Assembly: GCF_041381155.1 (NCBI RefSeq)
Contig: NC_091135.1
Coordinates: 10,016,075-10,080,074 of the forward strand
Direction of reading: 5' to 3'
DNA length: 64,000 nt
Source of the DNA: Argopecten irradians
Lineage: Eukaryota > Mollusca > Bivalvia > Pectinida > Pectinidae
The number at the start of each line of letters is the position of its first letter. Positions within the stretch are counted from its first letter, which is position 1. The notes below the pieces were generated by a model. That model had not been told where the DNA came from and ran no database searches. It worked only from the letters and a program-made list of their open reading frames with translations. Shown one piece after another: positions 24,661 through 35,336 of the stretch. Made by a program: the position numbers and the translations under genes.

Positions 24661-25202
24661 AAGGCAGTAATGGAATGAGACAGTTGTGATCAGAATTAAA
24701 CCAATCAAGGATGTGTAAGTGGAACATGTATATGTGGAATTAAGTAAAATCTATGTTGATTAAACAGTTGTTGTAATGCAGACAGGTATAAAGCCATGTA
24801 CAGAGACGATGAAGCAATACAATTAATGATTTATGTGTTGTCTTAGGAAAATATGACAGCTTCGTATATGTGCCACTTTGCAGGCGAAGCTAGACCCAGT
24901 CGATGAGCGACCACACGACCTCCCAACAATCAAGGGGATAGATTTTGTAGCGATCCCGTTTCAGGTGTGTCAGTTGTACAGGTAAATCTACCTATCTGAC
25001 CTCATTTCTAACATACCTGGGGAAGACATCTAGCAGTCTTAAATGACCAAAACAGGCATGACAGATAGGCGGGTGTTGTGCGTATATAGCTGAGGGAAAC
25101 GGTTCTAGATTTTTTATTGTATTGTTTTTATTTGTCATTTTAAATGTCGATAGATACCAATGAAAGACGAATACTTAATATATTTTGTAATTAACACCTT
25201 AC
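24661..25202. other. SGPP intron 1, 5' end next to exon 1
   Basis: No supported gene. A short open stretch at about 24882-24966 (AKLDPVDERPHDLPTIKG on the plus strand) sits between an AG and a GT. It is too short to call an exon. Confidence 0.5.
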
Positions 25203-25879
25203 CTGATACCTGGAGATGATGAGAATGGCTAGAACGACTGGTATGGCAGTCGCCGACATAGCATGGGTGGACGGCATTGCAAATTCTTGTAAATAATAAG
25301 TTTCCAGTCTCACCACCGTGGGGAGGAGGGGCGGGGCCACATCAAATAATCTTTAGTTCCCTGCCCGACCCACAGAACACAAGCACCAAACTAAGGCCGT
25401 CTGCCTGATGAGCAATGAATCACAATTCCACATACAGCACGGGTAGAACAGGAGATAGAACGCCTCATTACCGAGTGAAGATGCTAATCGTGAAAAAATG
25501 GAGCAACACATTTATATTTTATCGTATAGTCTGAAATATCTGTGTGGCGGGAGGAATCGCCAGATTTTTCCCAATCATCTTCAGTTATTGGTTGTTTTTT
25601 TTACATTTCCTTTCCTGCAAACCCGCTAAATGATGCATTGTTTTATCTTCACGTGTCGTCTGCCCATCCAGGTAAGTTGACATCTCAGCCGGTTTAAAAT
25701 GTTCCACCTGAATGAACTGTCGTATCTCCATTGCCACACCTACTTGTTTTCCTCGAATAATGCACACCACAGAATCTTTGAAATTTTGCTGTAAGCTCTG
25801 GATTGTTGAGTCTTGTTAACAAAATCCATCCTTTGGTTCTGCCTTCGCCTCCAGTTCCGAACTGATTGCAGATTTTCAC
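25203..25879 (-). CDS. SGPP: Sphingosine-1-phosphate phosphatase, exon 1 (several small frameshifts)
   Basis: This large first coding exon carries the N-terminal half of an SGPP enzyme, which dephosphorylates sphingosine-1-phosphate in the ER membrane. Readable in order are LTRLNNPELTAKFQRFCGV (an N-terminal block shared with vertebrate SGPP), an acidic linker (TEDDWEKSGD), SLGNEAFYLLFYP, GQGTKDYLMWPRP and YLQEFAMPSTHAMSATAIP. KDYLMWPRP fits KX6RP, PAP2 motif 1, and PSTH is motif 2. The donor follows ISRYQ at 25202, phase 0, and joins exon 2 (VYIPAL). About four or five one-base shifts break the frame, mostly in homopolymers (for example C-run 25310-25320). The ATG at 25879 is the first in-frame start, not certain. 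The exon serves copy A; the matching exon for copy B is outside the window. Confidence 0.88.
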
Positions 25880-27650
25880 CTGTGTCCGGTTGGTACCACG
25901 GGCACGCTCAGCGGCTTTACGTAAATCGATATTTATAGACGTACACTCGTGTGGTCATGTGATTAAAATTGTTACCTAGATTAGAACAAGGGGTCCCAAC
26001 ACGGGGGTTTTCCTAAAGAGGCGTGACAGAGTACAATTAAAATCCTTTCCGATTACAATGTACTTGTAAAATATACTTGTAATGTTGCGAAATATGCTTT
26101 AAAATGTCAAGAAATAGCGCTTGATCATTGTCCTAATAACCTGTGTAAGGCTGGTACGAATACGGACTCAGACGGAGTATGATGATGCAATTAACCGCAA
26201 CGTGAGAATGACATTTTATTAAGGCAACATAATCAGAGATTTAACGCCTTAAGAATCAAAAGCTTATGCACGAAGATCATAATGGTCAAAGACCGAGACA
26301 TTCCTTAATTCGGTTAAAATGAGTTACTGACATGAAACTAAATGGGAAATTGAATGTGCAGTTTTGCCGAGAAAAAAATGTCAAAGATACTACATTTACA
26401 ATCTAATTAGATTGTACTTTACACTCGTGACTCGTGAATATATGTTCGCTGAACTAATAAATTGACTAAAAAACTCCATAAATCGACCCGAAATATAATT
26501 ATTTCCACAAACAAACAAAAATTCCGAGAACCGACATGTACAATTTCAACACAGTATTTGTTTTATGCTATAAATATTTCCCACATAAATTATATTGCTG
26601 GCACAGCGTAATGTTATAAATTCTGTGTCCATTGTAGCATACATGTACATGTATATAAATACGTCCTTGTTGTTAGGGATTAGAATGTCACATTAGCGAT
26701 CTGGCAAACAATATCATGAAAATCCGCTTATGACACAAACTTATAGTGACTTATCCATATAAACATTGTTCTATTTGAATTGAACAAAATGAGACGGCAT
26801 TTTTTATTAAAAGTTTAATATAAAAGAAAAAAAACGCCGGAAGGATAACATCAAATTCGTGTATACATTTAATTTGTATATCTTGTTGATTCAATCAATT
26901 ATAAAAGTGCGAGTGTTCGCATATACGTAGTTCGATCGGAGACTTGGAAGCGACAGAAATCGGTCGCACAAGGTGTACATATGTATACACATTATCTTGT
27001 ATACACTATTAAAGAAGAATTGTGTATGTGTATTGTGGATGATCTTTATCTAAATGTAAATAATCTCAAACAATCTTGTTTAATTTATGATAACCGCGAA
27101 GTGGTATCTTTAAAGAGACGGAGACGAGTGATACTGATTATTTATAAATGTAAGTCATTTAGCTATATTTAGCATTGATTTTTTTGGTCTAGTATATTAT
27201 ATTTTTTACGTCATATTAACAGTCAGTGTCAACGGCCTCCCGTGTATTTGGTGTTTAGCCGGCGTGTGTGTCAATGCGACATGATTGTTTTAGCCTTGAG
27301 TAGATTTAGGACTCACGATAGACTTTTTGCTGAGTTCATCATATGCTCACCCCCCAACAGATAACAGAATGTAGCATCCTATGATTAAACATGCACTGTA
27401 CAGTGTATGTATTAACTATACTGATTGAGTCGTTTTAATTAGCACTCGACAAAACCGACATGGTACATGACTTTCTTTATAAGAATGACTGCAACAGAAA
27501 CAGCCCAGTATATTTCTCAATTTCCTGATATACGAATTACTACGTGTAATAACTATAATTAAGAAACATAAAACAAATTAATTTGTATCCCCATACACAT
27601 ACATGTATTTAAGGCAAGTTGCATTGTACGACATTGTACGACAAAGGGCA
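25880..27650. other. SGPP upstream region, no gene seen
   Basis: This should hold the SGPP 5' UTR and promoter, read leftward. The 63-codon ORF at 26981-27172 resembles nothing known. No other feature was recognised. Confidence 0.5.
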
Positions 27651-28064
27651 TTTAAAGGCCCACTACCTTTCCGAAACGGCTTTTAATTTTTAAAATGGGA
27701 AATGAAAAAAGAAGATCGATAATTTGTATAGTCGCAAAAGTTATTAGCTTACCGTTAATACTACATTTATCATCACCTTCTGAACGATATGATTAGAATA
27801 AATAAAATGTTTAATTTTCATAAAGCGGGTCGTATTATGTTTCCCGCCGTTGTGCTAAGTACCGGCGCTGTAGTTGATTATCATTGCCAGACGGCAAACA
27901 CAGCGAATTGACTCTCAAATGTTTTCATATATTACGCAGGAAATCTTGCTTATGTTTGGTGTCGTAACCTTATTTTTAGGTCATCGGTATGCATTTTCTG
28001 ATGTTATTTAATGTTTTTTAAGAAACCTTTATATTTTGCTCCGGAAGTGTAATGGGCCTTTAAG
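27651..28064. mobile_element. MITE M3, ends TTTAAAGGCCCACTACCTTTCCG
   Basis: The left end TTTAAAGGCCCACTACCTTTCCG is matched at the right by the reverse complement of CTTAAAGGCCCATTACACTTCCGG. The element is about 414 bp, with no coding capacity. The TTTAAA/TTAA-like edges point to TTAA-type target sites, by inference. Confidence 0.8.
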
Positions 28065-28705
28065 ATGTGCTTAAATGTATCATATAATAACTTGAAATAC
28101 GCACATATACATGAACATGTAATCAGGAAATTCATAAATATGAAGCTAAAGATATGTCTCTTAAGCCAGTACGTTAACAATGTGTACAGTAATTAGAGTA
28201 TACATGGGAGACGATAAGAATCTACTACCAACCATAGGGTATACTTTGTATTGTCCATTTTTCAACATAGCATTGTCCTTAGGCTATGCATTAGCACATA
28301 TATCAGGACAATCAAATATTTATCTAAGTTGCTATGAGATGGCATTTGGTTGTCCAGAGATCTAATTATTTCTTTCTAGATATTCGCCTTTGGGTTAATT
28401 GCGAGTAAGAAACCTATCGTGGACAGTTTAACTTTGCCATTTAATTAAAAGACACGTATTTCGGTGGATTTTCTTCGGGTACTCTGACTTTTCCACTAGC
28501 AACATCTTAAAAGGAAAAACACTGGTTGTTAACATGTTACGATATAAAATTGAACTATAACAACTTTCTGTTTTTCCTTTCTTTGTAATAAATGAAATTA
28601 ATGATATGAGAAAACAAAATCTCAGGAAAATTCAACACCAATGCAAACTTGACTGCTGGTTATATGCAAATGCTATAACGCATGACTGATACTAAGATTA
28701 GTCCG
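28065..28705. other. Intergenic, no gene seen
   Basis: AT-rich DNA. The 61-codon ORF at 28180-28365 has no recognisable family. Confidence 0.5.
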
Positions 28706-28804
28706 CTAAAACCTGCCTATATCATTAGGCTTTTTATCTATTTTATAGTTTTGGGCCTAATATAATATTAGGCAATTTTTCTTAAAAAAAAAGCCTTATT
28801 TAAG
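28706..28804. mobile_element. MITE M2, degenerate copy
   Basis: The left end 'taaaacctgcctatatcattaggc' matches the M2 element at 58089-58192. The right end is eroded ('aaaaaagccttatttaagc'). Confidence 0.6.
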
Positions 28805-28805
28805 C

Positions 28806-28950
28806 ATTGATGTCACTATTTTTTTAATTTTATCGGTATGAAAAAAAAATTGTTTGCAAACTGTGTGAATCCGCGTAGCGGATTCTCACATAAGTTTGCA
28901 AACAATTTTTTTTTCATAACCCGATAAAATTAAAAAATAGTGACATCAAT
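28806..28950. repeat. 145-bp near-perfect palindrome
   Basis: The left arm 'attgatgtcactatttttt' and following bases are mirrored to 'aaaaaatagtgacatcaat' at the right. The centre is 'gaatccgcgtagcggattc', about five unpaired bases. Only a few mismatches lie in arms of about 70 bp. It could form a long hairpin or cruciform. It may be a foldback MITE; no target duplication is clear. Confidence 0.9.
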
Positions 28951-30669
28951 ACTTATAATTAATTTTATACTCTATTTGATAAAATGAAGTATGTTTAAAT
29001 GTAACATTATAGTGTTTTTTCAAGGGATTCTTTTTTCCGAATCAATACGCAACGTCAATGTCTCTATTGTGACGTCACGTTAACGTCGGGGTTTCGCGCC
29101 ATTCTCGGATTTTTTTTTTCATAGTGGTATGCAAAAAAAATATTGGCCAATCAAAAGCCAGATTTGGTATGAAAACAAAGAAAAATTAATTATATATGAT
29201 ATGAATTTTATATTGTTGTATAAACTATGTATTGTAAAATGCTTGTGTTCATGCATCAGAAACATTACCCTGTATGTTTCATACACGTGAGTGACATCCA
29301 AAATATAACCATCACACATGTATGGTGTGTGTATGAATGCATGTTACTCATGATAAACGGAACAGGAACAGAAGGTGAGACTTGCTATCAAATTAATTCA
29401 ATAAGTTTTATCTCGGAACATCAGCTCTATCTCTGACTGACTGAGGGCTAAATAGATCTATAGGTTACCTTGACCATTGACACATATAAATACACTTACA
29501 TTGCACGTATACTTTCAAGACAGAAAATATATAGGTTTGAGAATATTCCAGTTTGATACCACTTTCTTCTGGGTCTACTTTTAAGTGGATTTTGATCATC
29601 GCCAATCGCATGTAGGTTTCAAACTTCAATTAAAATTTCATTTGAAAATCAAATACAATAGTTCTGTTTCGGTCTGTAGACCTTCCCTACATAGTTCTGA
29701 TCTACCTAAGAGATATCTACAGACGATAATCTTTTTTTTTCTTTCGCAATTTGGAACAGAGACAGTTTATATTATGTATATTGTAAATTATGTTCCCTTT
29801 GGAACACTTATGAGAAGATAATCATTTTTTTGTATCATTTGAGGTTGAGTTACTAATGAAAATACATCAAGTTTCTTTAAAATATTATTTGATTTAATGT
29901 TAAAAAAGATTTAATTATCCAAGTGCATATTTAGTTGTTAAGCTTTTTTTTGTAATGTTTGGATTATTAATGCACCAATTTTATTATATACATGTATATG
30001 ATTTAATATGGTGGGACACAATTGGTAAAAATTTTATATAGCATTCCAAATATTTGGAGCGGACCCAAAACGTTAACTTTCATCCTGTCAAAAAGTTGAT
30101 TTTGTTTGTTTGTTTGTTTGTTTTTTTTGTTTTTTTAAAATCAATCAAGTAGTCAAACCATTTAGTAAAATACAGTTATATAAAGAATTAAAATAAAAAA
30201 ATTGGACCTCTAATTAATGCGAGCCCAATTAAGGGGTCCCCTTAACTGCCACATACCCAGAGAATTACTCGAAAACACCATTTTCGACCCTTTATGATTA
30301 TTTTCATTTAAAGAAGCAGAAAGGATAAAAACACAGAAAGTAGTAATACACATGTCTATTACCTTTACTAACCGCGAAGTTTGAGCGAAATCGCAGCGTA
30401 CCTCTCCTTTTTTGCGTGTGAAGAGTGATAACTTCCTCGCGGCGAATGATAATATCGGTGGATTTTACATCATTTAGAATGTGTTTTGTAAATGATAATG
30501 TTTGTTTATCAAAGTGAAATATGTTTTATATATTTATATCTATATAACAAATCATTATATGAAAAAGACAAAGTCTGTCTTTCCGGATATTTATCCGCTT
30601 TACATACAATGTTTACAATGCACTATAGCCTCGGTTTAAAGAGAAAGTAGGCAAATATGAAAGTAGAGC
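28951..30669. other. Upstream region of the CMPK2-like gene
   Basis: AT-rich, with no recognised gene. ORFs of 60-80 codons at 29119-29821 have no family resemblance. The promoter and 5' UTR of the CMPK2-like gene should lie in the last kilobase; no motif was assigned with confidence. Confidence 0.5.
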
Positions 30670-31410
30670 ATGTTTGGCGCCTTGTGTGTATCTCTATATT
30701 TAAACGAGCGCCAACGTCTGGTAAAAGGTATAAGATCACTAACACAAAACGTTTGGTTTACTCTTGGGAAGATGTCAACTTCAGCTGAAAATGAAGTTAC
30801 GTACATTTCATTTCCGGATAAACCAGCTTACCTGTCGAAATTGAAGAGCGAAAATGTTGCAATCGCAAGTGACATTGGTGAAGCCAGCGACATAGTGAAC
30901 GGAGATCGTGATAGTTATTCACTTCTAGTCATTCATCCTCAAGTTTCTGAAGAAGGAATGTTGACAAAATACATCCAGACTGGAATTAAATCACAGAAAA
31001 TTATTAGAGATCTTCCCGATTTTGAAGGCGGGTTTTCTCTTTGTTATTCAAAAAGATCCGCTATTGTTGAACGAGGAGTGTGTGTGTATTTTCAAGAAGA
31101 AGATGGAAAGAATATCATTACAAGAATGAAAACTGTCTTTAATAGACATGGAATCACAAATTACTTCAAATTCGTCAATAAGACTAAAGGAAAATTCAAA
31201 AGAATTCAATACGATGTGGCAAATGATGATATTGTTGAGGAAGCCGATTACTGTTTCAGACATTATCGGATACAGACATCAGATGTACCAGAAGTAGCCC
31301 AGCTGCTGACCATTGCTGACCGTTTTTGATACCACAGGATCTGGATGTCCAGCAGCTAGAAGATAACATGGAACATCCTTTTGTTGTAGTGGAGGGCATG
31401 GATGCTACAG
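30670..31410 (+). CDS. CMPK2: CMPK2-like UMP-CMP kinase 2, 5' coding part (truncated)
   Basis: CMPK2 is a mitochondrial nucleoside monophosphate kinase (UMP/CMP/dUMP/dCMP) with an N-terminal extension and a thymidylate-kinase-like domain. The first frame (219 codons) starts with a Leu/Val/Arg-rich segment that fits a mitochondrial presequence, then matches the CMPK2 N-terminal region in places (YSLLVIHP, EEADYCFRHYRIQTSDVPEV). It ends at a TGA in a T5 run (31323-31327). One base later the next frame continues DNMEHPFVVVEGMDATG, the start of the P-loop, up to a donor (ACAG|gtattt at 31411), phase 1. The frame break looks like a one-base homopolymer loss. No downstream kinase exons were found in this window, so the gene is cut or its 3' exons lie elsewhere. 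In vertebrates CMPK2 is interferon-induced and adjoins viperin; no viperin was seen here. Confidence 0.78.
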
Positions 31411-32239
31411 GTATTTTTATATACTGGATATCGTCTGTGAGGCGGGTGAAATACGTTATTCCAACTTTGTCTATGCCAAATCATTAGATTTTATTTATAC
31501 ATTCTAAATGACACATAGAGTACAGGTACTGATTTCTATAAAAATTCAATGCAATATCAGCTATCAACAAAGATAAGGTATAGATGAATAAAAAAAGATC
31601 ACAGAGTTTGAGGAAACAAAGTGTCCTTCTAATTAATATTTGACTAACTTCCACTCCATTACAATGCTCTGTGATACACTCTAATGCAAGATCTAATAGA
31701 TCTCCGTTCAGGGGTCACCCCTATGATTAGCCAATCAGCTTGTTAGTGGGATTGAATCATCCCAGAAGTATAAACACCTACTTGTACGTCCCCAGATGTT
31801 CCGATCTAGGCCAGGGGTCATTTTGAGGTGAGCCTGAACAGGGAGTTTGTTAAAATCTTGTATTTGAGCATATTATAGAGCTTCGTAGCGAAGGGGAATT
31901 ACAAGTCTAAATCTAATTTTATTAGATGAACCAAAACTTATATCCATGGTAATAAGACTTTTGATATATCAAATGTATACAGAATATTGTAATGACACGT
32001 GTCATTTTTGAGCTTAAAAATTAAAAAAAATAAGGGTATATTTTTCTACCTGGTAGATTTTCATGTATATAGAAAAAATTGATAAAGAAAAATCTTGACT
32101 ACCCATAACATTTACTGTCATAAGGGAAAGAACAACTCTACCAAGAACCTGGAAGACAGGGCTGGGAAAAAGGCGTCACATTCCGGCATAAAATCAATTT
32201 TAACTCCAGAATGAGATGAATTACAGTGTAAGGTCACAG
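31411..32239. other. Putative CMPK2 intron, no exon found
   Basis: I looked for the next kinase exon (completion of the P-loop GKTT, DRYWHS-like motif) and saw none. No repeat was recognised. Confidence 0.45.
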
Positions 32240-32640
32240 TACCCAAATCGGATCAGTACCCAAATCGGATCACGGATTCGAGAAATTGCTCTTTTTATCG
32301 CATGCACATTTTACGTTTAAAATAAACGTACATATAGTCATAAAAATGCATTTCCGCGATATTTAAACCAAATTTTGAAGCAGTGATCGATTTTATTATG
32401 CTTTAATGAAGACTTTGAAATCGGCAAGTTGGTGTTATTTTCGTCAATCTCCTACAATGTCACCGTGCGACGGTCTATTTTCTCATGTTTAACCCCATTA
32501 CACTGCACTACATATCATCAAAACATAAAAGTATGTACCCAAAACAAGAATAGAGAAACATTTAGGGAGGTATTCGATGAACAGGGTTAGTCATATTTTC
32601 AATGATATAAGCAATTTCTCAAGCGCGTAAGCGACTATGT

Positions 32641-32646
32641 CACGTG
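32641..32646. promoter_or_regulatory. E-box CACGTG in the left inverted end
   Basis: A CACGTG palindrome lies 42 bases before the THAP start codon. The mirrored right end has CACGTG at 39417-39422, about 40 bases before the nuclease start. Their shared placement suggests that both promoters lie inside the inverted ends. Confidence 0.5.
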
Positions 32647-32687
32647 AGAGACCCGACATTGACAAGCGGTGAAATTCCAAAACAAAC

Positions 32688-33169
32688 ATGGTGAAACGTT
32701 GTGCCTGGGGCACTTGCAACAGCGACACTCGGTATAAGGACAAAGAGTATATGAAAGATGTAGAATTTTGGCCTGTCCCGAAGCCAAAAACGAGGTTACA
32801 TGACACAAAGATATGGGTGCAAGCGTGTGGGAGAAAGTCGTTCACTGTTGCCAATGTAAACAAACATGCATATGTTTGTAGTAAACATTTTGTAGATGGT
32901 CGCCCGACAGATGTCCATCCGTACCCTGTGCGTGCGGATTGCGCGTGGAAGAGTTGTTAGTGCTAGGAAACCTCCAGTCAGAAGAGAACTGTATACTACA
33001 TGTACTAGTAAATCAGATAAGGGCACAATTATAAACGAGCAAAGCATTCTAAACGAGCCGGTTCCTGCACCTGCCGACTATGTGACCATTGCGGCAGACG
33101 ATGATGCGCCACAGAAATCAGAGACCATCGACCTAATATCAGAGTCAGACGACAACATTCTACAAGAAG
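32688..33169 (+). CDS. Transposase exon 1: THAP domain (one frameshift)
   Basis: Starting at ATG 32688 (MVKRCAWGTCNSDTRY), the exon encodes a C2CH THAP zinc finger: CxxxxC near residues 5-10, a Trp and Cys in IWVQACGRK, CSKHF, and the Pro in PTDVHPYPV. Near base 32925 the frame shifts by one, and the reading continues as RVVSARKPPVRREL and an acidic linker (SESDDNILQE) to a donor at 33170, phase 1. THAP fingers in such elements bind the transposon ends. Exon 2 follows at 33600. Confidence 0.8.
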
Positions 33170-33472
33170 GTACAATATCCTGGTATTATACACTGCACTT
33201 CTGTATATATATACATTTGTAGTCAGTTTAGAGTTATAGACTGTAACTAGCAGAAACATATTGTATCATGTACATGTGCCTCTTGGGCTTGTGGTTTTAT
33301 TTCAGATTGAGAAGTTCAATGTCCATTGTATCACTGAAACCTTAAAGTGTATACTGTATGTTTCTGGTAGAGGTAAAATTATGTATTTGGATCTATGAGT
33401 ATGGATAATCAGAAACATGTATTCTGAAATTACATTTGTATGTAATCTTCACTGGATCTTTTAAAATTACTG

Positions 33473-33474
<2 letters not shown>

Positions 33475-33510
<36 letters not shown>
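33475..33510. repeat. (AC)n microsatellite
   Basis: About 18 uninterrupted AC units lie in transposase intron 1. Confidence 0.95.
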
Positions 33511-33517
<7 letters not shown>

Positions 33518-33599
33518 TGTAAATATATATACAAATAAAATATTCTTTCCACATATTGTCCGTTCGATATCATATACAGCACTGTATATTATTTCACAG

Positions 33600-33779
33600 A
33601 TGATGACCATGCATATTGTAAACAAAAGCAAATGGCCACTGTTTCAACCCAGACAAATATCAGCTTGGAAGACATGTCTTGCTATGAGGATAAACACTTC
33701 CATGACACAGGAAACATGAAACGTAAGCTCCTAATGGATGATGTATTCAAAGATGACAGGTCATGCAAGTTTTACACAG
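33600..33779 (+). CDS. Transposase exon 2
   Basis: The acceptor is tttcacag and the donor is acacag|gtgagt. With the last base of exon 1 it reads DDDHAYCKQKQMA through DRSCKFYTG. The CKFYTG motif just before the junction is typical of the linker ahead of the helix-turn-helix in THAP/DDE_4 transposases. The phase is consistent on both sides. Confidence 0.75.
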
Positions 33780-33963
33780 GTGAGTACTAGTAAAATATAT
33801 ATGTTGGTCATTCTGTATAAATTAAATTTTGCATATACCTACCAGTATGATATTTCATAATTCTCTTTTGTTATCAACACCCTCTCATTTGTAATGTATT
33901 TATTTCACTTCTTTTTAAAATATCCCAGTGTATGAAAATTAACAGAAAGTTTGTTTATTGCAG

Positions 33964-34070
33964 GTATAACACTGGCAATCTTTATCACCTTCTTTAATAT
34001 TCTGAAGTCAAAGGCTTCTTCGATGGTGTATTGGAACAGTGCTGATACCAGTGAGCCCCATGATTCAATG
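33964..34070 (+). CDS. Transposase exon 3
   Basis: The acceptor is ttgcag and the donor is tcaatg|gtaatt. It encodes GITLAIFITFFNILKSKASS and MVYWNSAD. This corresponds to the 'TGL..F..LF..LKP' segment preceding the helix-turn-helix in this transposase family. Phases join exons 2 and 4. Confidence 0.75.
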
Positions 34071-34249
34071 GTAATTACAGTCTACATTACACTGTATATT
34101 TATACAGTACATGTTTATAGATCACTAATTATACTAGATGCTTGTGAGAGTTTGATGATGAAGTTATCTGTGTGTGTAAAGTATATATTGTACATAATGT
34201 AACCCTGTCAATACTAGCCACAATATATCGCCCGGCTAGAGAGAACGTC

Positions 34250-34315
34250 TCTTTATATGGTTCAGTTGACCATCAGACTAGTAACCCAGAGGCCCGGAGT
34301 TCGAATCCTGCCAAA
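34250..34315 (+). repeat. tRNA-like SINE fragment with pol III B-box
   Basis: The words 'tatggttcagttgacca' and 'cggagttcgaatcctgcc' resemble the A-box side and B-box (GGTTCGAATCC-like) of a tRNA gene. A cloverleaf is not complete, and no CCA-type acceptor pairing was found. It is more likely a tRNA-derived SINE remnant inside transposase intron 3 than a functional tRNA. Confidence 0.45.
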
Positions 34316-34450
34316 AACAGTGATTATAATTACATAAAATAATGTGCACTGCAGTTACAATAATAAATGAAATACAGTAGTCATGATCCACAGATACCAA
34401 TTACCCGTTTTACAATATAGTCATTACAATAATTTGACCTTAATTTTCAG

Positions 34451-35212
34451 ACTCCAAAGAGAGGACCAAAACGGACACTTTTACTTCAGGAGGAATTTAC
34501 CCTTACCCTTTTGCGACTCAGAAGAGGATTTGATACTAAGTCTCTCGGAAACATGTTTGGTATTTCAGAGAGTTCCGTTTGCCGCATATTTACCACATGG
34601 CTTAGCTTAATGTACGTTGATTTGAGTTTCTTGATAAGGTGGCCAACAAGGGAACAAGTCAGAGAGAACATGCCCAAATGCTTTAAGTATTTCAAAAAGA
34701 CCAGATGTATAATAGACTGCACTGAATTTTTTGTACAAAGGCCAAGTCTCCCATCTGCTCAAAGAATAACTTACTCCAACTATAAGCATCACAACACTTT
34801 TAAGTGTCTTGTGGGTGTAAGTCCTAAGGGTTCCTTTATCTTTATATCTGACTTATTTACTGGCAGTATCTCGGATAAGAGAATTGTACAAGACTCTGGG
34901 TTTTTAAACAATATTGAGTTTGGCGACGACATCATGGCAGATCGTGGTTTTTTAATTCGTGGAGAATTGGCATTAAAAGGTGCAACTTTAAATATTCCAC
35001 CTTTCTCAATGGGAAAACAAATGTGCAGTAATGCCACAACTAAAACCAGACGCATTGCACGAGCTCGCATCCATGTTGAGAGAGCCATTGGCCGATTGAA
35101 AAACTTTGCAATTTTGCAGGGTGTTATTGCACTTAGTATGAAACCTTTGTACACTCAAATAGTTAAAGTGTGTGCAATGTTGTGCAATCTTGATAAACAA
35201 TTAGTTAAATAG
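34451..35212 (+). CDS. Transposase exon 4: helix-turn-helix and DDE_4 catalytic domain
   Basis: The exon is open from acceptor ttttcag (phase 0) to TAG, about 253 residues. It opens with TPKRGPKRTLLLQEEF, then a helix-turn-helix (FDTKSLGNMFGISESSVCRIF). The DDE nuclease fold follows. Probable catalytic residues are Asp in IIDCTEFF, Asp in the DRGFLIRG or ISDKRIV block, and Glu in HVERAIGRLK. These motifs are those of the Harbinger/ISL2EU (DDE_Tnp_4) group. The exon is intact, so selection or recent activity is plausible. Confidence 0.9.
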   Translation, partial: TPKRGPKRTLLLQEEFTLTLLRLRRGFDTKSLGNMFGISESSVCRIFTTWLSLMYVDLSFLIRWPTREQVRENMPKCFKYFKKTRCIIDCTEFFVQRPSLPSAQRITYSNYKHHNTFKCLVGVSPKGSFIFISDLFTGSISDKRIVQDSGFLNNIEFGDDIMADRGFLIRGELALKGATLNIPPFSMGKQMCSNATTKTRRIARARIHVERAIGRLKNFAILQGVIALSMKPLYTQIVKVCAMLCNLDKQLVK

Positions 35213-35235
35213 AGGATCATACATGATTGGCTATG

Positions 35236-35336
35236 TAATATGAAATTTATCAAATTAGTTCAATAATTTGATATGCCACGAGCCTTTAGGTGAGTGGCAT
35301 ATCAAATTATTTACGAGTTTGATAAATTTCATATTA
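35236..35336. repeat. Hairpin just after the transposase stop
   Basis: 'taatatgaaatttatcaaa' and 'aataatttgatatgccac' are mirrored by 'gtggcatatcaaattatt' and 'tttgataaatttcatatta', with a loop 'gagcctttaggtga'. It lies 24 bases beyond the transposase stop. It could act at the RNA 3' end or be a nested foldback insert. Confidence 0.85.

Noticed and set aside
24882-24966. Exon-like stretch AKLDPVDERPHDLPTIKG between AG and GT
   Set aside because: It is too short, and no neighbouring exon in phase or recognised family was found.
34250-34315. Functional tRNA gene
   Set aside because: Only A-box and B-box resemblance; no complete cloverleaf or acceptor stem could be drawn.
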